A program made the translations under genes and the position numbers. Under the pieces are notes generated by a model. That model searched no databases and was not told the DNA's origin. It worked only from the letters and a program-made list of their open reading frames with translations. A stretch of 64,000 nucleotides of DNA from Weissella viridescens (GTDB lineage: Bacteria; Bacillota; Bacilli; Lactobacillales; Lactobacillaceae): the NCBI RefSeq assembly GCF_003862435.1, contig NZ_RHGY01000008.1, positions 1 through 64,000 of the forward strand, given 5' to 3'. This document shows, piece after piece, positions 37,497 through 45,473 of the stretch. Within the stretch, counting starts at the first letter, position 1; the number at the start of each line of letters is the position of its first letter.

Positions 37497-38456
37497 CTAC
37501 GCTTGTGACTCAGTTGCACCATCTGAGTGCACTGAGTTTTCTTCAATTAATTGGTTCAAATTATTATTAAATGTTTCGGTGGCATCAAAGCCCATCTTCT
37601 TGGCACGGAAATTCTTAGCCGCAGTTTCAATCAAAACGGCTAGATTTCGTCCAGTTTGAACTGGCACAACTAAGCGTGGCAAGTCGACCCCTTGAATACG
37701 GGTAATGTCTTCACCATTTCCCAAACGATCAACATCTTGATCATCCTTCCATTTTGCCAAATGTAAGTTGAAAGCAATCGTCGCATGTGAACGGACCGCT
37801 CCGGCACCGAACAGATTCAAGACATCAATAATCCCGATTCCACGAATTTCCATCAAATTACGCAAAATGGCAGGTGGTTCACCAACAAGACGTTCTTCAT
37901 CTTGAGCGTACACATCAACACGATCATCGGCGATTAACCGGTGACCACGTTGAACTAATTCAAGGGCCGTTTCAGACTTACCAACTCCAGAATCACCAGT
38001 AATCAAAACCCCAAGCCCGTAAATATCCACTAACACACCATGAACAGATTGACGTTCAGCTAACTTACCACTCAAGAAATAGGTCATGTTTGACAAAATT
38101 TTAGAAGACGTCAACTCAGTCGCCAAAACCGGAATATGCGTTTCAGCTGCAACGTCCATAAATTCTTGTGGCAATTCCAAACCAGTCGACACAACAAATG
38201 CTGGTGTTTCAGGTCGCATCATCTTGCGCGCTACCATCATTAATTCATCATGCGACATTCGCTTAGCAAATGACGTTTCCGTAATTCCCATAAGTTGTAC
38301 GCGTTCAGCTGCGTAGTAGTTAAAGTATCCGGTCATTTCCAAACCTGGACGTGAAATATCTTCAGTCTTGATGACACGTTGGAGATATTGCTCTCCCGTC
38401 ACTACCCGAAGATGTGTGTTACTCAATAAATCTTTTACGGTTATGCTTTTAGCCAT
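37497..38456 (-). CDS. hprK: HPr kinase/phosphorylase
   Basis: This 319-residue bifunctional sensor phosphorylates HPr on Ser46 when glycolytic intermediates are high and removes that phosphate when they are low. The Walker A loop GDSGVGKSETALEL (about residue 154) and the signature EIRGIGIIDVLNLFGAGAV (about residue 202) are intact. In many lactic acid bacteria it is followed by lgt; here gpsA comes next and lgt is absent. It shares a promoter with the upstream holin-like gene. Confidence 0.97.
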   Translation of the reverse strand: MAKSITVKDLLSNTHLRVVTGEQYLQRVIKTEDISRPGLEMTGYFNYYAAERVQLMGITETSFAKRMSHDELMMVARKMMRPETPAFVVSTGLELPQEFMDVAAETHIPVLATELTSSKILSNMTYFLSGKLAERQSVHGVLVDIYGLGVLITGDSGVGKSETALELVQRGHRLIADDRVDVYAQDEERLVGEPPAILRNLMEIRGIGIIDVLNLFGAGAVRSHATIAFNLHLAKWKDDQDVDRLGNGEDITRIQGVDLPRLVVPVQTGRNLAVLIETAAKNFRAKKMGFDATETFNNNLNQLIEENSVHSDGATESQA

Positions 38457-38485
38457 GTCTATTTCCCCATTAATGCATTCTATCG

Positions 38486-38857
38486 CTACTCACGATTCAA
38501 AAAACTAGAAATAATTAGATTTACAATCGACATAATGATTGAGATCAAAAGCGCCCATCCAAATCCGTAAAAGTGAAAGTCACTTCCAATAATACATGAT
38601 GTTAACCATAAGACCGCAGCGTTCACCACGAAGCCAAATAGCCCAAACGTGAGTAATGTTAGCGGTAATGCTAATAATTGTAATATTGGTCGGATTAATG
38701 CGTTCAAACATCCTAGCAGCAATGCTGCTAATAAGGCAGTCCAAACCGACTTAACATAGATACCTTGTGGCAATAGACCGGCTAGTGCCAGAAAAGTAAT
38801 CGTGTTGATAATCAACCGTTGGAAAAATCCAAGTTGGCGCACAGTATAAACTTTCAT
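38486..38857 (-). CDS. Phage-holin-like small membrane protein (YvlD family)
   Basis: This 123-residue protein has four closely spaced membrane segments and conserved GCLNALIRPILQLLALPLTLLTFG-type residues near the centre, which place it in the YvlD/DUF360 family. Despite the family name it is not phage-linked. Members are often induced by envelope stress, and their function is unknown. It heads the operon with hprK, gpsA and galU (29-base gap). The ATG at 38857 has GGAGG upstream. Confidence 0.82.
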   Translation of the reverse strand: MKVYTVRQLGFFQRLIINTITFLALAGLLPQGIYVKSVWTALLAALLLGCLNALIRPILQLLALPLTLLTFGLFGFVVNAAVLWLTSCIIGSDFHFYGFGWALLISIIMSIVNLIISSFLNRE

Positions 38858-38881
38858 GCGTTTCCCTCCACTTTAATTCCT

Positions 38882-38910
38882 ATTATAACAATATTTAAGG
38901 CATTAGCCAA
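38882..38910 (-). promoter_or_regulatory. Promoter of the yvlD-hprK-gpsA-galU operon
   Basis: TTGGCT (38910-38905), a 17-base spacer and a perfect TATAAT (38887-38882) preceded by TGT on the minus strand. It starts right after the terminator of the upstream RNA gene, so the RNA and the operon are separate units. Confidence 0.75.
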
Positions 38911-38924
38911 AATATCTTTATGTA

Positions 38925-39158
38925 TACAAAAAACGCCGATCACAGATCGACGTTTTGAGTTTGGCAATGTTAGGAATGACCTGTCCTAACGCAGGTGATG
39001 GTTACCCATCAGTCAACGTACACCAGTTATTGCTAACTGTTAGTCATGTGCAGATCAACGTGTTCCACAACACGTTTAATCACCTACCAGCATGCGGCTG
39101 TTAATATAGGCCGTTTGTAAAAATCTTCTAAATGAAGATTCTCTCGACTCATCGCATG
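38925..39158 (-). ncRNA. Candidate structured small RNA, family unknown
   Basis: About 230 bases between a promoter and an intrinsic terminator, with no open frame. Read on the minus strand it can form CATGCG/CGCATG (39158-39153 with 39096-39091) enclosing an AATCTTC/GAAGATT hairpin (39140-39122). It can form AACGTGTT/AACACGTT (39076-39057). A nine-pair helix (39087-39079 with 38999-38991) can enclose that hairpin and one with a GCAA tetraloop (39038-39025). GTTAGGA/TCCTAAC (38990-38969) follows, then the terminator (38956-38930) with six T. It lacks the tmRNA tag and acceptor ends, the RNase P and SRP core motifs, the T-box GGTGG motif, and the long rod expected of 6S RNA. A leader for the downstream gene is unlikely because that gene has its own promoter. 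Confidence 0.65.
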
Positions 39159-39163
39159 ACCTT

Positions 39164-39192
39164 AATATAGCATACTGTTATACAACTTGCAA
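39164..39192 (-). promoter_or_regulatory. Promoter of the candidate small RNA
   Basis: TTGCAA (39192-39187), 17 bases and TATATT (39169-39164) on the minus strand, placing the 5' end near 39157. Confidence 0.7.
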
Positions 39193-39348
39193 ATGATTTT
39201 ATTCAGCCCATCGAGATTAAAACTGGCTGGATTATCTGCTTGTCTCCCCCTGTTTCTTTTTTAAAAACATGTTATTATAGTTATTAATGATGTTTTATTA
39301 AATAAGCATGAGATGTTTCTTAAGTCGAATAAAAGTGAGGACACGTGT
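39193..39348. other. Intergenic region before the 39349 gene
   Basis: This is an A/T-rich spacer between the small-RNA promoter and a plus-strand gene. TTATTATAG near 39272 could be part of a plus-strand promoter, but I see no clear -35 box. GTGAGGACACG before 39349 is the ribosome binding site. Confidence 0.4.
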
Positions 39349-39702
39349 ATGAAAGTTATCGGTAACACTTTGGAAAATATTCATAAATTTCGCCACGAAA
39401 ACATTCGCGACAAACGTTCTGGAATATTACCCACAAAATCTTCATTAGTGAAGAATCCCTACGCCCAATTAAGTCTGCTCTATTTAGATACCAATGACAC
39501 CTACTATCTCGTTGACGCGTCAAGCGCCATCGCCCATTCATTGCAATATAATGACGGCGCAATTGTGATTAGTGCTTGGCATGCAGCTGATATTATTGGG
39601 CTTAAGCAAAGTTATAACCAACCTGGTTTTGATAATTACTTCCAGATGTTAGTGCAAAATACTGCCGAAGCCTATGCAACAGAGCACCAGACGCAACAAT
39701 AA
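39349..39702 (+). CDS. Hypothetical protein, plus strand
   Basis: This 117-residue soluble protein has no signal peptide, membrane segment or recognised motif. The N-terminal third is basic and the rest mixed alpha/beta, with a VDASSAIAHSLQYNDGAIVI stretch. The start at 39349 is preferred over 39313 because GTGAGG lies eight bases upstream. It is one of few plus-strand genes here, monocistronic, and shares a bidirectional terminator with glpF. Confidence 0.72.
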   Translation: MKVIGNTLENIHKFRHENIRDKRSGILPTKSSLVKNPYAQLSLLYLDTNDTYYLVDASSAIAHSLQYNDGAIVISAWHAADIIGLKQSYNQPGFDNYFQMLVQNTAEAYATEHQTQQ

Positions 39703-39704
39703 CC

Positions 39705-39742
39705 CATAAAAAAAGTTCAGAATCATGGATTCTGAACTTTTT
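39705..39742. terminator. Bidirectional terminator between the 39349 gene and glpF
   Basis: AAAGTTCAGAATC pairs with GATTCTGAACTTT around a three-base loop. A T run on one side and an A run on the other serve both converging genes. Confidence 0.88.
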
Positions 39743-39745
39743 ATT

Positions 39746-40465
39746 TTATTTAAAAATCAATGTATATAAGACTGTGGCAGCTGTTGCCCCAATAATTGGT
39801 GCAACAACAGGAACCCATGCATAATCCCAGTGTGAGCTACCCTTATGTTTTAAGGGGAGCATTGCGTGAATCAAACGAGGACCTAAGTCACGTGCTGGAT
39901 TCAAAGCTGGTCCAGTAGCACCACCAAGTGATGTGACCAAACTTGCCACCAAGATACCCAAAGCAAGTCCTTCAATTGGCTTATTTTGTGGTACGGCACC
40001 AATCGCCATCGCTGCAAAGACAAGAACGAACGTTCCAAAACCTTCATTGAGCAACCCATTCAAGCGTGATCCAGCGGCATCATTCGTTGAGAATGGCGCA
40101 AAGATTTCATCAGAATTAGTCGTTGCATCAAAGTACGGCTTATAAGCACCAACGATGATTAATTGCCCAATCATCGCCCCAGCTAATTGCGCTACGATGT
40201 AAAAGGCGACTTCAGACCAAGGAAAACTGCCTACCATCGCTAAGCCTAAAGTAAAGGCCGGATTGATGTGCGCTGAAATCGTTCCAAAGGCAATCACCGG
40301 AATCCCAACCCCGGCACCATATCCAATGGCAATGTTTAGCCATCCGGTGTGGTTTCCCTTTGTGTTCTTTAATTCAGTATTGGCTACGGCACCATTACCT
40401 AAAATAATCAAAAACATCGTCCCAAAAAATTCTGCAAACAGTCGGACTGTTAATGCATGTTCCAT
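39746..40465 (-). CDS. glpF: Glycerol facilitator / aquaporin family channel
   Basis: This 239-residue major intrinsic protein has six membrane segments and two pore half-helices with HINPAFTLG (about residue 66) and LNPARDLGPR (about residue 193). The Asp after the second NPAR marks the glycerol-facilitator side of the family over strict water channels. Lactic acid bacterial homologues may also pass water, lactic acid or dihydroxyacetone. No glycerol kinase or dehydrogenase gene is adjacent, so its physiological solute is open. Confidence 0.9.
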   Translation of the reverse strand: MEHALTVRLFAEFFGTMFLIILGNGAVANTELKNTKGNHTGWLNIAIGYGAGVGIPVIAFGTISAHINPAFTLGLAMVGSFPWSEVAFYIVAQLAGAMIGQLIIVGAYKPYFDATTNSDEIFAPFSTNDAAGSRLNGLLNEGFGTFVLVFAAMAIGAVPQNKPIEGLALGILVASLVTSLGGATGPALNPARDLGPRLIHAMLPLKHKGSSHWDYAWVPVVAPIIGATAATVLYTLIFK

Positions 40466-40603
40466 AAATACTCTCCTATATAATACCTATTAGCACTTTG
40501 CGTACCATTTTATTCTAATCAATATATCGTCAACCTTTTTATTATAGCCAAAGCACGCCCAAAAAACTATCTATTTTGTAACATTTTTCACAAAATAATC
40601 ACA

Positions 40604-40643
40604 AAAAAAGCTACAGCCCCTAATTGGAGGTTGTAGCTTTTTA
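40604..40643 (-). terminator. Terminator of the potABCD-cyclophilin operon
   Basis: AAAAAGCTACAACC pairs with its near-complement GGCTGTAGCTTTTT around a short loop and ends in seven T on the minus strand, about 20 bases after the cyclophilin stop. Confidence 0.85.
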
Positions 40644-40663
40644 AATAATGTAAATAACAGGCG

Positions 40664-41461
40664 CTATTTCGCAGTTTTTAGTACAGTCACTGTTTTAATT
40701 TTAACTGGATTAACTGGCTTTGATTTTTCATTTGACTCACTCATTTCCACTTTTCCAGCAGCAATTTGATCAACAACGGACATGCCATCCATAACTTGAC
40801 CGAATACCGTATACTTCCCATCTAAACTTGGATTACCACCTTTACGGTAGGCCTTGTAAATTTTCTCAGGGTATTGATTTCGATCAATTTTCTTCATTTG
40901 ATCATCGTGATTTTGATCAATGAAAAATTGTGACCCATTCGTATCAGGACCAGCATTCGCCATGGCTAACGCCCCGCGAATATTGTATAACTTGGGGCTA
41001 ATTTCATTTTTAAAACCATTCCCGGAATCAAGCTTTTGATCTTTTTGATACCAGATGGAATGCCCACCCGCACCGGTTCCCTTAGGGTCACCACCTTGAA
41101 TCATAAAGTCTTTAACCACCCGATGAAAAGCAGTGCCATCATAATAACCATCTTGCGCATGGGTGATGAAATTTTTAACCGCTAGCGGCGCTTCTTGATT
41201 AAACAATTTAACCGTAATGGCCCCGGCTGTTGTTTCAATGCGTACTTCCGATTCATTTTCAGCAACACCGTCTTGTAATTGTGGTAATGCTAATTTGTCT
41301 AACTTTGCCTTTTGGGCCCGGATTTGTTTGGCTGATAACTGCTTTCTTTGTTTCTGTTGTTGGGCCTGTTGCTGGTTGTGGTAGGCACTCACGCCAATAA
41401 ATAAGGCAATGATGATAACCACTCCGGCGGCAATCCAGACTTCTGGTTTTATTTTTTTCAT
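40664..41461 (-). CDS. Membrane-anchored cyclophilin-type peptidyl-prolyl isomerase
   Basis: This 265-residue protein has an N-terminal membrane anchor (residues ~9-27), a Gln-rich coiled linker (about 28-60) and a cyclophilin domain. The conserved FHRVVKDFMIQGGDP and NTNGSQFFI-type motifs (about residues 112 and 167) are present. It probably helps folding of exported proteins at the outer membrane face. It starts 13 bases after potD and ahead of the shared terminator, so it appears to be the fifth gene of the polyamine transporter operon, an association without obvious functional reason. Confidence 0.9.
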   Translation of the reverse strand: MKKIKPEVWIAAGVVIIIALFIGVSAYHNQQQAQQQKQRKQLSAKQIRAQKAKLDKLALPQLQDGVAENESEVRIETTAGAITVKLFNQEAPLAVKNFITHAQDGYYDGTAFHRVVKDFMIQGGDPKGTGAGGHSIWYQKDQKLDSGNGFKNEISPKLYNIRGALAMANAGPDTNGSQFFIDQNHDDQMKKIDRNQYPEKIYKAYRKGGNPSLDGKYTVFGQVMDGMSVVDQIAAGKVEMSESNEKSKPVNPVKIKTVTVLKTAK

Positions 41462-41474
41462 ATGTGTCTCACTT

Positions 41475-42572
41475 TTATTGATTCGTCATCTTAAACTCTA
41501 AGAAATCGTCATTATAGCGTTGGGTCCAAGTGGGTCCCAAGTTTTGGTAGGTTTCAAGCTTTGATAAGACAACTTTGGGTGGGTACCATGATGGATTATC
41601 ACGTGTTGCCTTAGGCAAACGCTGCCAAGCAGCTTGATTTGGTGTGGCGTAACCGACGTATTCGGCATTCTTCGCCGCAATGTCAGGCCGACTCATATAA
41701 TTCATAAACGCATATGCCGCGGCTTTATTTTTAACGGTCTTAGGCATCACCAGATTATCAAACCAGAGATTTCCCCCATCATTTGGCACGACATAATGTA
41801 AATGTGAGTTACGACTCATCATTTCAGCAGCATCCCCTGAATAATCAACGGCCAAAGCCGCTTCATCTTGCGCCATATACGTTTTAATTTCATCAGCGAC
41901 AATTGCCTTCACATTTGGCATCAACGTTGTTAGCTTGCCGCGTGCGGCAGCCAAATCAGGCAAGTTCTTGGTATTGACTGATTTACCATTTGACGCCAAG
42001 GTCATCCCCATAATATCACGTGCTGAATCCACGAGCATAATTTGTTGCTTATACTCTGGTCGCCATAAGTCGTTCCAAGACTTGATTTCGCCCGGCTTAA
42101 TAAATTTATCATTGTAGACAATGCCGAGGGTCCCCCAAAAATAAGGTACCGAATACTTGTTTTTAGGATCAAACGGTTCATTCATAAAGGCTGGATTATA
42201 ATTTTTAAGACCGGTGAGTTTGCTGTGGTCAAGTGGTTCTAACATATTATCTTGACGCATCTTCTCCACCATATACTCAGATGGCACGGCAATATCGTAG
42301 TGCGTTCCACCCTGCTTAATCTTCGTATACATCGCTTCATTGGAATCGAACGTCTCATAATCAACGCGATAACCCGTTTCTTTCTGAAATGACTTCAAGA
42401 TACTTGGATCAATATAATCACCCCAGTTATAAATGGTTAAGGTCCGCTTACCCTGTGGTTGATCAGAATTACCGACGGATCTATTTTCCAAATGGGTAAA
42501 CCATGCTCGCATCCCAAACAACGCTGCCACGACAACTAGGATGGCTAAACTTAAATGAATTAATTTTTTCAT
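41475..42572 (-). CDS. potD: Spermidine/putrescine ABC transporter substrate-binding protein
   Basis: This 365-residue extracytoplasmic solute-binding protein begins LTIYNWGDYIDPSILKSF-like after the leader, the usual PotD/PotF start. The N-terminus (residues 1-27) is a hydrophobic anchor without the lipobox Cys usual for Gram-positive binding proteins (the region reads LFGMRAWF), so it may be tethered as an uncleaved signal anchor. Asp/Trp/Tyr residues lining a polyamine pocket are plausible but not mapped. It overlaps nothing and follows potC by one base. Confidence 0.92.
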   Translation of the reverse strand: MKKLIHLSLAILVVVAALFGMRAWFTHLENRSVGNSDQPQGKRTLTIYNWGDYIDPSILKSFQKETGYRVDYETFDSNEAMYTKIKQGGTHYDIAVPSEYMVEKMRQDNMLEPLDHSKLTGLKNYNPAFMNEPFDPKNKYSVPYFWGTLGIVYNDKFIKPGEIKSWNDLWRPEYKQQIMLVDSARDIMGMTLASNGKSVNTKNLPDLAAARGKLTTLMPNVKAIVADEIKTYMAQDEAALAVDYSGDAAEMMSRNSHLHYVVPNDGGNLWFDNLVMPKTVKNKAAAYAFMNYMSRPDIAAKNAEYVGYATPNQAAWQRLPKATRDNPSWYPPKVVLSKLETYQNLGPTWTQRYNDDFLEFKMTNQ

Positions 42573-42573
42573 C

Positions 42574-43389
42574 TTAACGCACCGCCGTTCGCATTTGACG
42601 TTTCTTCTTACTATCTCGACTGGTCCGCGTTGAAATCACGTAGTAAACCCCCACTAAGCCCAGTGAAATCAAAAACATGATGGTAGATAAGGCATTCACT
42701 GACAAGTCGATTCCTTGACGCGCACGTGAATAAATTTCAATCGAGAGCGTTGAAAAGCCATTCCCTGTCACGAAAAAGGTCACGGCAAAATCATCCAACG
42801 AATACGTAATCGCCATAAAGAAGCCTGCCAAGATCCCTGGCCACGCAAATGGCAAAACGACTCGGCTCAAAACCTGATAGTCACTTGCGCCTAAATCATG
42901 TGCTGCATCAATTAAGGCTGGGTTCATCTCATTTAGACGCGGCAGCACCATTAGGACCACAATCGGAATTGAAAAAGCAATGTGTGCCAAAAGCACTGAG
43001 AAAAAGCCTAGCTTCAAGCCAATCAAGGTAAAGAGAATCAAGAAACTCGCCCCGATGATGACATCAGGTGACACAATTAAGATATTGTTTAATGACAAGA
43101 GGGTATTCTTCACCCCCACGCGTCGCGTTCGATAGATTGCCAAAGCCCCAAAAGTGCCAATTAGTGTCGCAAACAGCCCCGCTAATAGCGCAATGATAAA
43201 GGTATTAGCCAGAATCTCCATCAAACGATAGTCTGAGAATAACGTTCCGTAATGTTTAAGTGAAAATCCAGCAAAGTCATTCATGTAACTTCCCGAATTA
43301 AAAGAATAAAACATCAGATAAAAAATAGGCAGATACATCAACGCAAAGACAAACACTAAGTAAAGATAGCTTGGTTTTAACTTACTCAT
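42574..43389 (-). CDS. potC: Spermidine/putrescine ABC transporter permease PotC
   Basis: This 271-residue permease has six membrane segments and the EAA loop in IDAAHDLGASDYQVLSRVVLP (about residues 161-181). It pairs with PotB to form the channel. It overlaps potB by four bases (ATGA) and precedes potD, the standard potABCD order. The C-terminus ends in a run of Lys/Arg, as expected for a cytoplasmic end. Confidence 0.94.
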   Translation of the reverse strand: MSKLKPSYLYLVFVFALMYLPIFYLMFYSFNSGSYMNDFAGFSLKHYGTLFSDYRLMEILANTFIIALLAGLFATLIGTFGALAIYRTRRVGVKNTLLSLNNILIVSPDVIIGASFLILFTLIGLKLGFFSVLLAHIAFSIPIVVLMVLPRLNEMNPALIDAAHDLGASDYQVLSRVVLPFAWPGILAGFFMAITYSLDDFAVTFFVTGNGFSTLSIEIYSRARQGIDLSVNALSTIMFLISLGLVGVYYVISTRTSRDSKKKRQMRTAVR

Positions 43390-44195
43390 GCCTTACCACC
43401 TCCCTTACGATCACGGGTAACATACATGGTAATTGCCATCGCTACAATCAAGACAACCCCGATTGTGGAACCCATGCCCCAGTTTTGGGTGACCATGAAA
43501 TGTTCTTCAATGGCAGTTCCTAATGTGATAACGCGATTTCCACCAATCAAACGAGTAATCATAAAGAGTGATAATGTCGGAATAAAGACAGCTTGCACCC
43601 CAGCTCGAACCCCATTCATTGATAAGGGGACAATCACACGCCATACCGTTTGCCATTTGGTCGCCCCTAAATCGCGCGCAGCATTGACTAAGGATTGATC
43701 CATTTCCACCAGTGAATTAAAAATTGGCATAATCATAAACGGAATTTCTAGGTATGCCGCAACCGCCATAAATGCACCATTGGTAAACATGATTTGTTGT
43801 GGTCCAATCCCCACAAAGGTCAAGAAATCATTAATCGTTCCTTTTTGTGCAAATAGACCAATAAAGGCATAAGCTTTCAAAAGCAAGTTGACCCAAGTTG
43901 GCAAAATCACCAACATTAACCAGAATTGTGCATGTTTAAGGCGACTCATGATAAACGCCATCGGATAACTAATTGCTAATGTAATCAAAGTTACAATAAA
44001 CGCAAAAAAAACCGAATTAAACGTCATGCGCAAATACGTCCCTGAACCGAAATAACTCTTGTAATTAGCCAAGGTAAATTGACCATGTAGGTTTGTAAAT
44101 GATTCAAAAATGAGTAAGATGACTGGGGCAATCACGAAGAGGACGAGCCAAAGATAATATGGCACACTAAAATTAATCGTCCGTTTTTTAGTCAT
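43386..44195 (-). CDS. potB: Spermidine/putrescine ABC transporter permease PotB
   Basis: This 269-residue permease has six membrane segments and the EAA loop [21 protein letters not shown] (about residue 170). The start at 44195 overlaps the end of potA by eight bases. The GGAG ribosome binding site is encoded by the acidic C-terminal codons of potA, seven bases away. The in-frame ATG at 44219 lies deeper inside potA without a better site. Confidence 0.93.
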   Translation of the reverse strand: MTKKRTINFSVPYYLWLVLFVIAPVILLIFESFTNLHGQFTLANYKSYFGSGTYLRMTFNSVFFAFIVTLITLAISYPMAFIMSRLKHAQFWLMLVILPTWVNLLLKAYAFIGLFAQKGTINDFLTFVGIGPQQIMFTNGAFMAVAAYLEIPFMIMPIFNSLVEMDQSLVNAARDLGATKWQTVWRVIVPLSMNGVRAGVQAVFIPTLSLFMITRLIGGNRVITLGTAIEEHFMVTQNWGMGSTIGVVLIVAMAITMYVTRDRKGGGKA

Positions 44196-45294
44196 CGGCT
44201 GTCTCCTCCTCTTCATCATAGTGTTCTAAACGCGCGTCAAAGTCCTCTTCAGACTCATTCAAACGCATAATATGAATATCTTCCGGATCAAAGTATAGTC
44301 CATAGCGTTTTCCAATTGTCGCCGAATTGGTTGCTTGAATCTGCCAAGGATTTTGATCATCATCATGGGCAGTGATTTCATAGTAATCTCCCCGGAATGA
44401 CTCATCGTCAATCGTAACAGATAACTTACCGTCAGCTTCATCGACCAAATCTAAATCTTCCGGACGCAAAACGACTTCGACGGGTTCATTTGGTCGCATA
44501 CCAGCATCCACATTTTCAAATTCTTTACCGGCAAATGACACCACGTAGTCCTTACGCATGACCCCTGGCACAATGTTTGATTCACCAATAAATTCAGCGA
44601 CGTAATGATTGATGGGTTCATCATAGATATCAACTGGTGTGCCATTTTGCAAAATTTTCCCATCGTGCATCACAAAAATCCAATCAGACATCGCCAACGC
44701 TTCTTCTTGATCGTGGGTCACAAAGACAAAGGTAATGCCTAGGCGTTGTTGAATATCACGCAATTCGTATTGCATCGTTTTACGTAACTTATAGTCTAGC
44801 GCTGATAGTGGTTCATCAAGTACAAGCACTTCAGGTTCGTTGGCGAGCGCACGTGCGATCGCCACACGTTGTTGTTGCCCACCGGAGAGTTCTGAAATTT
44901 CACGGTCCTCGTACCCTGAAAGCTTAACAAGCGCTAACATTTCAGACACTTTTGCTTTAATATCACTTTTGCTTTTCCCCTTTAAGACCATTCCAAAAGA
45001 AACATTTTCAAAAACATTCATATTCGGGAATAAAGCATAGTTTTGGAAAACGGTATTAATTTGCCGTTTTTCCGGTGGGACATCGTTAATGCGTTGACCC
45101 TTAAAGTAGATATCACCAGAAGTCGGTGTTAAAAATCCAGCCATCAAGCGCAAAATTGTTGTCTTTCCTGAACCTGATGAACCAAGCAAAGTATAAAATT
45201 TTCCTTGCTCAATTTCTAAATCAATGGATTTTAAAACAGTTGTATCACCATATTGCATGGCCACATTTTTAAACTCGATTATGGGTTGAGTCAC
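44188..45294 (-). CDS. potA: Spermidine/putrescine ABC transporter ATPase PotA
   Basis: This 368-residue ABC ATPase has Walker [10 protein letters not shown] (about residue 35), signature [14 protein letters not shown] (about residue 136), Walker [13 protein letters not shown] (about residue 156) and a C-terminal TOBE-like domain (about 290-350). The start codon is GTG with AGGTGG nine bases before it. The last residues EEEETADD are very acidic and double as the potB ribosome binding site. It is the first gene of the operon. Confidence 0.95.
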   Translation of the reverse strand: MTQPIIEFKNVAMQYGDTTVLKSIDLEIEQGKFYTLLGSSGSGKTTILRLMAGFLTPTSGDIYFKGQRINDVPPEKRQINTVFQNYALFPNMNVFENVSFGMVLKGKSKSDIKAKVSEMLALVKLSGYEDREISELSGGQQQRVAIARALANEPEVLVLDEPLSALDYKLRKTMQYELRDIQQRLGITFVFVTHDQEEALAMSDWIFVMHDGKILQNGTPVDIYDEPINHYVAEFIGESNIVPGVMRKDYVVSFAGKEFENVDAGMRPNEPVEVVLRPEDLDLVDEADGKLSVTIDDESFRGDYYEITAHDDDQNPWQIQATNSATIGKRYGLYFDPEDIHIMRLNESEEDFDARLEHYDEEEETADD

Positions 45295-45326
45295 TTGTCT
45301 CCACCACCTTTCTTTGCATGCCTTAA

Positions 45327-45355
45327 ATTATACAAAAATTCTATTTTCAGTGAAA
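45327..45355 (-). promoter_or_regulatory. Promoter of potABCD
   Basis: TTTCAC (45355-45350), a 17-base spacer and a perfect TATAAT (45332-45327) on the minus strand. Confidence 0.6.
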
Positions 45356-45407
45356 TGTTTTTATGCGCGTCAGCGCAAAAATTATGATTGCTTTAACTTT
45401 AAGACAC

Positions 45408-45443
45408 AATAAAACCCCGCAAGGCATAACCTTACGGGGTTTT
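45408..45443 (-). terminator. Terminator of fusA
   Basis: AAAACCCCG pairs with CGGGGTTTT, with a second short AAGG/CCTT stem inside the loop, about 30 bases after the fusA stop. Confidence 0.88.
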
Positions 45444-45473
45444 ATCTAAAGCTGAGAAGCCCTAAGCTAAAGC

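Noticed and set aside
38486-38857. Holin-like protein as evidence of a prophage
   Set aside because: It is a chromosomal YvlD-family gene in an operon with hprK, gpsA and galU; no other phage gene is nearby.
38925-39158. Reading the structured RNA as a riboswitch or T-box for the holin-like gene
   Set aside because: No T-box GGTGG-type motif or known riboswitch core is visible. A strong terminator followed by a separate TTGGCT-17-TATAAT promoter separates it from the gene.
45360-45395. Palindrome-like ATGCGCGTCAGCGCA upstream of the potA promoter as a cre site
   Set aside because: It does not fit the TGWNANCGNTNWCA pattern and is short; it may be coincidental.
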